Position numbers and translations under genes: made by a program | Shown: positions 58,202 through 64,000 of the stretch, one piece after another | Position numbering within the stretch: the stretch's first letter is position 1 | Layout of the letters: each line of letters begins with the position of its first letter | Origin: Azospirillum lipoferum | Lineage (GTDB): Bacteria > Pseudomonadota > Alphaproteobacteria > Azospirillales > Azospirillaceae | Direction of reading: 5' to 3' | NCBI RefSeq assembly: GCF_024170005.1 | Contig: NZ_JALJXJ010000008.1 | Span: 1-64,000, forward strand | DNA length: 64,000 bases | Notes under the pieces: generated by a model | Database searches by the model: none | What the model was told of the DNA's origin: nothing | The model's input: only the letters and a program-made list of their open reading frames with translations

Positions 58202-58997
58202 GGAATTGTCACACGAACTGAACCGGCCTGCAAAAGAGCCTGGCATCTTCCGACTGCGTCACGCCGCCGCGGTCGCGGCCAGCCACTCGGCCATTGCCTG
58301 CGCCCGGAAGATGCGCAAGGTGCGGCGGGAGACCAAATGGCGCTGGAAGGTCGAAGGTGTTGTAGACGGCGGCATGCAGAGAAACAAAGCGCTGGGCAAA
58401 GCCCGGTGATTTGAAACGCTGCATCTTGTGTTCGCGTCGCCGGATCGGTTGGTGCGAGACTTCGGCCCGGTTGTTCGTGCGCCGACCCTGCTCATGGCGC
58501 GTCGTCAGGCCGATCTCTTGGAAGGCGGCCGCGCAGGACCGGAGCTTGTCCGTGGTGACCAGAGTGGGCACGAAGCCGTGCTTCTTGAGCAGCTTGCAGG
58601 CTGACGTCTTGTTCCGCCGGCGCTGGATAAGAACCTCCAGCACCTCGCCCTCGTCATCGACGGCTCGCCACAGATACACATATTTCCCGTCGACGCGCAC
58701 CACCATCTCATCCAAATGCCAGCGTGAACTGGGCTTTGGCCGCAGGCTTCGGAGATTGCGCGCAATGAGCGGGCCGAACTTCAGAACCCAACGGCGTACG
58801 GTCTCGTAGGATACGTCCACGCCGCGTTCGGCCAGCAACTCCTCGATATCCCGGTAGCTCAACGTGAACCGAAGATAAAGCCGGACGGCTTGCTGGATCA
58901 CGGCTGGTGGGAATTGATGGCGGGCGTACGAGATCCGCGTCATCCGAGAACGGTAACCTCATTGCCGACGGGCCGCCACCGTTCTCGTGACAACGCC
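58202..58997 (-). mobile_element. IS6-family insertion sequence (degenerate)
   Basis: The element of about 796 bp is bounded by imperfect inverted ends: GGAATTGTCACACGAAC (58202-58218) and, inverted, GGCGTTGTCACGAGAAC (58981-58997), with 13 of 17 positions matching. It holds one IS6-type transposase gene with a frameshift. No 8-base target duplication was found beside these ends, so the exact limits are tentative or the flanks have rearranged. It sits between tRNA-Ser and the dctP locus. Confidence 0.75.
58259..58943 (-). pseudogene. IS6-family transposase, frameshifted near the 3' end
   Basis: The frame from ATG 58943 encodes the HTH (YRDIEELLAERGVDVSYETVRRWV) and the DDE catalytic domain: D in WHLDEM, D in VTTDKLRS, E in NNRAEVSHQP, all present. 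After LHAAVYNTFDLP it leaves the family sequence and runs to a stop at 58209. The expected ending, FQRHLVSRRTLRIFRAQAMA, is in another frame and stops at 58259. One extra base near 58343-58352 explains this. The triad is intact but the last roughly 30 residues are lost, so activity is doubtful. Confidence 0.85.
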
Positions 58998-59234
58998 TGC
59001 AACACCCACGTTCAACTTAAAGCCGCATCTCGCGCAGCATCGGTCAGGACGAGTCCGTCACGAACAAGCTTTCACTTTCGACAGAGCAAAAATCTATCGC
59101 AAAATTTCCGCCTGTTCCGGACAGCGCCTGCCCGTCGCGGATAGAGCAAGACGCCAGCCCCGCCTACCCTCGGCGAATACCGTCGTGAACACCACCGGCG
59201 GACAGAAAAGCCAAGCCAAAGGGAGGTTCAAGGG

Positions 59235-60275
59235 ATGAGCAGTCTGCGCACGCTTACGTCCGCAATCGTACTTGCCACAGGACTGATGGCGTCGGCCACC
59301 GCCCAAGCGGCCGAAACCGTGACGCTCAAGATCGCGCATTTCCTGCCCGGCGTGGCGCAGGTGCAAAGGCAGGTTCTGGAGCCGTGGTGCGACGATCTCG
59401 GCCGGGAATCCGGCGGCCGCATCCGCTGCCAGTTCTATCCTGCGCTGCAACTGGGCGGCACGGCGGCCCAACTGGTCGATCTCGCGCGCAACGGCGTGGC
59501 CGATATCGTCTGGACGGCCCCCGGCTATTCCGCCGGCCGCTTCCCCAAGACCGAGGTACTGGAGCTTCCGGGCATGCTGCCGGTCGGCGGCCTCGCGGGC
59601 GGACGCGCGATCTGGACCTTCTACCAGGCGCATCTCCAGGATGAATACGCCGCCTACAAGGTGCTGGCCCTGCATGGCGACGGCGGCATGACCGTCCACA
59701 CCGCGAACAGGCCGGTTGCCAAGGCGGCGGATTTCGCCGGGTTGAAGCTGCGCGCGCCGAACCGCACCATTGCCCGCACCCTGACGGAGCTTGGCGCCAC
59801 CCCCGTCGCGATGCCGCCCGCCCAGATGACCGAGGCGATCTCCAAGGGTGTGGTGGACGGTGCATCCGCGGTCTGGGAGGTCATCGGCCCGACCAAGCTG
59901 GACGAAGTCACCCGCTTCCATCTGGAAACCTCACCTGACGAGCCTGCCCTGGGCGCCACCGTTCTGGCCCTGCTGATGAACAGGAAGAGCTTCGACGCCA
60001 TGCCCGCGGACCTGAAGGCGATCCTTGAGAAGAACAGCGGCATGGTCCTCGTCGAGCGCTTCGGACGGGCCTGGGACGCCACCATCGCCGCGACGCGCGA
60101 CAAGGTGAAGGCAGAGGGGCAATCGGTCACCGTGCTGTCGGGCAGCGCCTATGACGAGGTGCTGAAGAAGCTGGAGCCGGTCACCACCGAATGGATCGCC
60201 CAGGCGTCGGCCAAGGGCATCGACGCGGCCCCTCTCGCCGCCGCGGCCCGGCAACTGGCCCCCCGACCCCACTGA
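59235..60275 (+). CDS. TRAP transporter solute-binding protein DctP (copy 1)
   Basis: The 346-aa precursor starts at ATG 59235 behind GGGAGG. It has a signal peptide (cleavage about AQA-AE at 25) and a DctP fold with LKIAHFLPGVAQVQRQVLEPWC, ALQLGGTAAQLVDLARNGVADIVWTAPGYSAG, and the substrate-carboxylate region GLKLRAPNRT. TRAP systems import organic acids using ion gradients. No DctQ or DctM membrane gene follows, so it may share those of the second copy at 63495, to which it is closely related. The IS6 element lies about 240 bases upstream and may have changed its promoter. Confidence 0.93.
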   Translation: MSSLRTLTSAIVLATGLMASATAQAAETVTLKIAHFLPGVAQVQRQVLEPWCDDLGRESGGRIRCQFYPALQLGGTAAQLVDLARNGVADIVWTAPGYSAGRFPKTEVLELPGMLPVGGLAGGRAIWTFYQAHLQDEYAAYKVLALHGDGGMTVHTANRPVAKAADFAGLKLRAPNRTIARTLTELGATPVAMPPAQMTEAISKGVVDGASAVWEVIGPTKLDEVTRFHLETSPDEPALGATVLALLMNRKSFDAMPADLKAILEKNSGMVLVERFGRAWDATIAATRDKVKAEGQSVTVLSGSAYDEVLKKLEPVTTEWIAQASAKGIDAAPLAAAARQLAPRPH

Positions 60276-60337
60276 CGGCCCCGCTGACGGCCCCGCCAAT
60301 TTCGGCGTCCCACCAACCAGGAACAACGAGACCGGAC

Positions 60338-61108
60338 ATGAGCACGGCTCCCCGCTATTTCGAACAGCCCGCCCGTTTCAGCCCGGCCGAATGGCAGGCC
60401 CGCGTCAAGCTGGCCGCGGCCTACCGTATCTTCGACCATCTCGGCTGGTCGGAGCTGATCTACAACCACATCTCGCTCAGGGTTCCGGACGAACCCGGCC
60501 ACTTCCTCATCAACCCGTTCGGCCTGCATTATTCGGAGGTCCGCGCCTCCAACCTCGTGAAGGTCGATGTGGAGGGAAACATCGTCGGCCATTCGGACTG
60601 GCCGATCAATCCGGCCGGCTTCACCTTCCACGGCGCCATCCATGCGACCCTGCCGGACGCCCATTGCGTGATGCATGTCCATACCACGGAGACGCAGGCT
60701 GTCTGCTGCCTGGAGGACGGGCTGGCCTTCACCAACTTCTACGCCGCCCAGCTCTACGGCAAGGTCGCCTACCATGATTTCGAGGGGATCACCGTCCATC
60801 TCGACGAAGGGCGGCGCATCCTGGCCAGTGCCGGCGACAAGCCGGTCCTGCTGCTGCGCAACCATGGCCCGGTGGTGGTCGGCGCCACACTGGCCCAGGC
60901 CTTCTCACTGATGTGGCTGGTCAACCGCGCCTGCGAGATCCAGATGGCCACTCATTCGATGGGCCGGGCGCGGCCAATCCCGGTAGCGGTGCTGGAGAAA
61001 TGCGTCGCCGACAGCCTGAATTTCGATCCGAAATACGGGGCCGGCGAAGACGCCTTCGCAGCGCTCACCCGCATCATCGACCGCATCGACCCGACCTATC
61101 GGTCGTGA
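60338..61108 (+). CDS. Class II aldolase/adducin-family protein
   Basis: The 256-aa protein has the zinc-dependent class II aldolase fold (LAAAYRIFDHLGWSELIYNHISLRVP near the start). Likely zinc ligands are H113 and H115 (CVMHVHTTE) and H176 (LLRNHGPVVVG). Members cleave or decarboxylate sugar phosphates and 2-hydroxy-3-keto acids; the substrate is not clear. It starts 62 bases after dctP1 and is probably cotranscribed with it. It suggests that the imported acid is split by a retro-aldol step. Confidence 0.9.
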   Translation: MSTAPRYFEQPARFSPAEWQARVKLAAAYRIFDHLGWSELIYNHISLRVPDEPGHFLINPFGLHYSEVRASNLVKVDVEGNIVGHSDWPINPAGFTFHGAIHATLPDAHCVMHVHTTETQAVCCLEDGLAFTNFYAAQLYGKVAYHDFEGITVHLDEGRRILASAGDKPVLLLRNHGPVVVGATLAQAFSLMWLVNRACEIQMATHSMGRARPIPVAVLEKCVADSLNFDPKYGAGEDAFAALTRIIDRIDPTYRS

Positions 61109-61155
61109 CGGACAAAGTCCAGCGCCCCGTTCCAAAATCCCGTTCCAAAGGGGCC

Positions 61156-61177
61156 TTGACTGATTAACATGTTAATC
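61156..61177 (+). promoter_or_regulatory. Palindromic operator overlapping a promoter, before the AraC-type gene
   Basis: TTGACT (61156-61161), a good -35 box, is followed at once by the perfect 16-bp palindrome GATTAACATGTTAATC (61162-61177). A T-rich stretch that could serve as -10 (TTTTAT, 61179-61184) comes next. The TTAACATGTTAA core recurs before dctP2 at 63373. It is about 40 bases before the regulator gene. The position between -35 and -10 suggests repression. Confidence 0.7.
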
Positions 61178-61217
61178 GTTTTATTGTTCGCATACTCCAC
61201 AAGAGGGCTGGCGAACA

Positions 61218-62303
61218 ATGAACGGATGCGGTCGGGACGAAACGAGCCGGTCGGCCACCGAAGCCCGGCTGCTGGGGTTGGAGGCGGGACGGGTCCTGGC
61301 CTCCCAGGCCGGCGACCAGACGGGGGACTGGATCACCAGCGACCCCGACTGCGCCTCTGAGCGTCTGTTCCGCAACTACACCCCGCACCGGATGCGGGTG
61401 ATCGGGCCGCCGCGCGATTTCCGCATGCGGCTGCGGGTCGGCTGGTCGGGGAGCATGGCCCTGCTGCGTTTCAACACCGGGGTGGAATTGTCGCAGGTGC
61501 CGACCGGCCGCTTCATCCTGGTGACGACGCAGGTCAGCGGCTGGTCCGAGATCGACACGCAGGCGCAAAGCTTCAGCGGCGGACCGGGATTGATGGTCGT
61601 CGATTCCGCGAGGTCGCCGGTGAGGAAGCGCTTCAGCGCCGACAGCGAGCGGCTGCATCTCCGGCTCGGGATCGCGGCGCTGGACGGCCTGTACGAGCGG
61701 CTGACCGGCAAGGCCCCCGCCCGGCCACTCGAATTCGCACCCTGCATCCGGCCGGGAACCGCCATGCACACCCGCTGGCAGGCGGTGGTCCGGATGGTGC
61801 TGTCCTGTACCGCCCCCTCCGCCGGACATGACCCCGCCCTGGGCCCGGCCCCGGCTCTGCCCGACCTTCTGCGGAGACAGTTGGAGGAGACCGCGATGCT
61901 GATGCTGCTGACCGGACATGAGCATAGCGGGGCGGAGCAGATGGCGGGCACGCCTGCCGCTCCTGCCCCGCGTCATGTCCGGGCGGCCGAGGAGTTCATG
62001 CGCGCCAACGCCGGGGAGCCGCTGACCCTGGCGGAGATCGCCGAGGCGGCCGGCGTCAGCATCCGGACCCTGACCGCCGGCTTCCGCAATTTCCGCGACC
62101 AGTCCCCCATGCAGCAGTTGCGGGACATCCGCATGGCCGCCGCGCGGGACGATCTGCTGCAAGGCCCAAGAGCCGGGGGCACGGGAGCCGGAAGCGTGGC
62201 CGACATCGCCCTGCGCTGGGGCTTCGGCAATTTCGGACGCTTCGCCGGCGACTACCGCCGCCGCTATGGCGAGACGCCGTCGGAAACGCTGCGGCGGCGC
62301 TGA
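61218..62303 (+). CDS. AraC-family transcriptional regulator
   Basis: The 361-aa protein has an N-terminal cupin-like effector domain (AraC_binding_2 type; RMRVIGPPRDFRMRLRVGWSGSMALLRFNTGVELS, about 55-190) and a C-terminal AraC DNA-binding domain (about 255-361). The two HTHs lie in LTLAEIAEAAGVSIRTLTAGFRNFRDQSPMQQLRDIRM and VADIALRWGFGNFGRFAGDYRRRYGETPSETL. It lies inside the TRAP locus and is a likely activator of it. The palindrome before it is more like a site for a dimeric repressor and may bind a different protein. Confidence 0.92.
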   Translation: MNGCGRDETSRSATEARLLGLEAGRVLASQAGDQTGDWITSDPDCASERLFRNYTPHRMRVIGPPRDFRMRLRVGWSGSMALLRFNTGVELSQVPTGRFILVTTQVSGWSEIDTQAQSFSGGPGLMVVDSARSPVRKRFSADSERLHLRLGIAALDGLYERLTGKAPARPLEFAPCIRPGTAMHTRWQAVVRMVLSCTAPSAGHDPALGPAPALPDLLRRQLEETAMLMLLTGHEHSGAEQMAGTPAAPAPRHVRAAEEFMRANAGEPLTLAEIAEAAGVSIRTLTAGFRNFRDQSPMQQLRDIRMAAARDDLLQGPRAGGTGAGSVADIALRWGFGNFGRFAGDYRRRYGETPSETLRRR

Positions 62304-62336
62304 TCATCCCCTCTGAACCGCGGAGACAAGACGTCG

Positions 62337-63323
62337 ATGAAGACCTGCATCATCGGGGCCGGCGCCATCGGCGGCCTCATCGGCATCCGTCTGGCCCAGG
62401 CCGGCTGCGACGTGTCGGTCCTGGCGCGCGGCGCCACCGCCGACGCCCTGCGCGCCGGTCCCTGGAGGCTCGCCACCGCGGACGGGCAGATCATGGGGTC
62501 CGTCCGGGTGGCCGATGACCTGACGGCGCTGGGACCGCAGGATCTCGTCGTCATCGCCGTGAAGGGGCAGTCGCTGCCCGGCCTCGCCCAGTCGCTGACC
62601 CCTCTGATCGGGACGGAGACCATGGTTCTGCCGGCGATGAACGGCGTGCCCTGGTGGTTCTTCCACCGCTTCGGCGGGCCGCTCGCCGGGATGCCGCTCG
62701 ACAGCGTCGATCCCGGCCGGCGGATCGCCGACGCCATCCCGGATGATGCAGTCGTCGGCTGCGTCGTCCATGCCACATGCTCGGTTGCCGAACCCGGTCT
62801 GGTGCGCCACGGCTTCGGCAAGCGGCTGATCGTGGGCGAGTTGGACAGCAGCCTGTCGGCCCGCCTCGGCAGGCTGGCGGACTGCCTGACCGCAGCCGGA
62901 TTCGAGGTCCAGTCCTCCACGCGGATCCAGGCAGACATCTGGTACAAGCTGTGGGGCAACATGACGATGAATCCGGTGTCGGCGCTGACCGGCGCCACCT
63001 GTGACCGGATTCTCGACGATCCGCTGGTCAGCGGCTTCTGCCTGTCGGTGATGGCGGAGGCGGCCGAACTGGGGCGCCTCATCGGTTGCCCGATCGAACA
63101 GAGCGGCCAGGACCGCAACGCGGTGACCCGCCGGCTTGGAGCCTTCAAGACGTCGATGCTCCAGGATACCGAGGCCGGCAAGCCGCTGGAAATCGACGCG
63201 CTGCTGGGGGCGGTGAAGGAGATCGCCGGTCGCCTGGGGCAGGCGACCCCCAACCTCGACGCCCTTCTCGGCCTGACGCGGCTGATGGCGGGCACCCGCG
63301 GTCTCTACCCGGCAATGGACTGA
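62337..63323 (+). CDS. Ketopantoate reductase-family (PanE/ApbA-like) oxidoreductase
   Basis: The 328-aa protein has the NADPH motif GAGAIGGLIGIRLAQAG (7-23), a central DLVVIAVKGQSLPG strand, and the family catalytic region IWYKLWGNMTMNPVSALTG (K204 and the Asn after it). The family reduces ketopantoate in coenzyme A synthesis, but many copies act on other branched 2-keto or 2-hydroxy acids. Its place in a TRAP catabolic locus argues for the latter. It starts 33 bases after the AraC gene and shares its promoter. Confidence 0.88.
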   Translation: MKTCIIGAGAIGGLIGIRLAQAGCDVSVLARGATADALRAGPWRLATADGQIMGSVRVADDLTALGPQDLVVIAVKGQSLPGLAQSLTPLIGTETMVLPAMNGVPWWFFHRFGGPLAGMPLDSVDPGRRIADAIPDDAVVGCVVHATCSVAEPGLVRHGFGKRLIVGELDSSLSARLGRLADCLTAAGFEVQSSTRIQADIWYKLWGNMTMNPVSALTGATCDRILDDPLVSGFCLSVMAEAAELGRLIGCPIEQSGQDRNAVTRRLGAFKTSMLQDTEAGKPLEIDALLGAVKEIAGRLGQATPNLDALLGLTRLMAGTRGLYPAMD

Positions 63324-63364
63324 CCTTCTGAAGCGGCCGGCGCGCCAAGGCGCACATATCGCCC

Positions 63365-63399
63365 TTGACTGTTTAACATGTTAATGTTTAACTCGTTAA
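63365..63399 (+). promoter_or_regulatory. Tandem palindromic operators before dctP2
   Basis: TTGACT (63365-63370) precedes TTAACATGTTAA (63373-63384) and a second copy with two central changes, TTAACTCGTTAA (63388-63399), 15 bases further. The second copy falls where the -10 box is expected. The first shares the TTGACTG-TTAACATGTTAA arrangement with the site at 61156. Together they indicate cooperative repression of dctP2. Confidence 0.72.
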
Positions 63400-63494
63400 T
63401 AGCATCACGCACCATCAATGAACAACGCGCCGACAAGAAGACGGGCGGACCCTTCGGTCTGCCCGATCCCCCGCGCATCGGTGGAGGAAACCCC

Positions 63495-64000
63495 ATGCTG
63501 AAAACGATCCGGCCGGCGGCGCTCGCCCTGGCCACGCTGCTGCCGCTTGCCGCCTTAACCATTGCCGCCACCTCCGTAGCCGCCGCCGATGGCGTCTCGC
63601 TGAAGATCACGCATTTCCTGCCGCCGGGTGCGCCGGCGCAGAAACAGGTGCTGGAGCCCTGGTGCAAGACCCTGGGCGAGCAGTCGGGCGGACGCATCAC
63701 CTGCCAGTTCTATCCGGCGATGCAGCTCGGCGGCACGCCGGCGCAGCTGGTCGATCTGGCGAAGAACGGCGTCGCCGACATCGTCTGGACCGCTCCCGGC
63801 TATTCGGCCGGCCGCTTCCCGGTCATCGAGACGATGGAACTGCCCTTCGTCGTGCGCAACGGGCTGTCGGGCAGCCGGGCGGCCTGGGACTTCTACCAGC
63901 ACCACGCGGTGGAGGAGTTCGCCGCCTACAAGGTGCTGGCGGTCCATGTCGACGGCGGCGTCGCCTTCCACACCGCCGGCAAGCCGATCGCCGCGGTGGA
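63495..64000 (+). CDS. TRAP transporter solute-binding protein DctP (copy 2), 5' part
   Basis: The frame from ATG 63495 (behind GGAGG) runs off the window after 168 codons. The signal peptide is MLKTIRPAALALATLLPLAALTIAATSVAAAD. The mature part, VSLKITHFLPPGAPAQKQVLEPWC and onward, follows copy 1 closely. Over the 64 residues from EPWC to ELP only 12 differ. The ligand-binding Arg region lies beyond the window. It has its own operator pair and is likely followed by dctQM genes outside. A recent duplication of the binding-protein gene is likely. Confidence 0.93.
   Translation, partial: MLKTIRPAALALATLLPLAALTIAATSVAAADGVSLKITHFLPPGAPAQKQVLEPWCKTLGEQSGGRITCQFYPAMQLGGTPAQLVDLAKNGVADIVWTAPGYSAGRFPVIETMELPFVVRNGLSGSRAAWDFYQHHAVEEFAAYKVLAVHVDGGVAFHTAGKPIAAV

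Noticed and set aside
58095..59234. Integrative element inserted at tRNA-Ser
   Set aside because: No integrase gene and no repeated 3' end of the tRNA were found; only an IS6-type element is present.

Overview
The window is high-GC (visibly about two thirds G+C), densely packed chromosomal DNA of an alphaproteobacterium. The best fit is Azospirillum or a close Rhodospirillales relative. The main pointer is the glutamate synthase alpha subunit: 1515 codons, a 36-residue propeptide before the catalytic Cys, and the Cys spacing known from Azospirillum brasilense. The order 5S rRNA then tRNA-fMet, the DUF4167 protein after prmC, and the kdsD-lptC-lptA-lptB-rpoN-hpf-ptsN cluster are alphaproteobacterial traits. 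Most of the window is core housekeeping DNA; accessory material is limited to a few places.

Layout. 0-0.3 kb: 3' end of an rRNA operon (5S, initiator tRNA, terminator). 0.4-11.4 kb: rodZ, ispG, hemA, prfA, prmC, DUF4167, then MOSC and Nudix genes on the minus strand, then clpB behind a candidate heat-shock promoter. 11.4-19.6 kb: small metabolism and stress genes (two GSTs, a class III aminotransferase, a methyltransferase, a diguanylate cyclase, an AraC-GyrI regulator, a GNAT, an alpha/beta hydrolase). 19.7-25.8 kb: gltD-gltB. 26-30 kb: uppP, an MFS carrier, a TSUP permease and an NDUFA9-like reductase. 30.3-37.9 kb: tRNA-Leu(CAG), an RNase D-type gene, and the lipopolysaccharide-export, sigma-54 and nitrogen-PTS cluster. 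38-40.6 kb: an accessory insertion with a Uma2-type nuclease gene, an unrecognised 585-aa membrane-tethered protein with a less GC-rich start, and a block of nested hairpins. 40.6-46.3 kb: ubiG, lysC, an NPD-family flavoprotein and ptsP. 46.5-57.9 kb: a transglutaminase-like protein, small unknowns, an HxlR/SDR divergon, a flavoprotein, two exported envelope proteins, a RHH regulator, a HAD hydrolase, a GT4 glycosyltransferase and an alpha/beta hydrolase. 58-64 kb: tRNA-Ser(GGA), a degenerate IS6-family element, and a catabolic/transport locus that runs off the end (dctP1, class II aldolase, AraC regulator, PanE-like reductase, dctP2).

How the genes connect. PtsP and PtsN (the first and last phosphocarriers of the nitrogen PTS), sigma-54 and glutamate synthase tie much of the window to nitrogen control. 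kdsD, lptCAB, uppP and rodZ serve cell-envelope construction. The rightmost 5 kb looks like one regulon. A perfect TTAACATGTTAA palindrome overlaps a TTGACT -35 element both before the AraC regulator and, duplicated in tandem, before the second dctP. This locus, the nested-hairpin repeats and the 585-aa protein are the least explained parts. No CRISPR array, prophage or riboswitch was seen.
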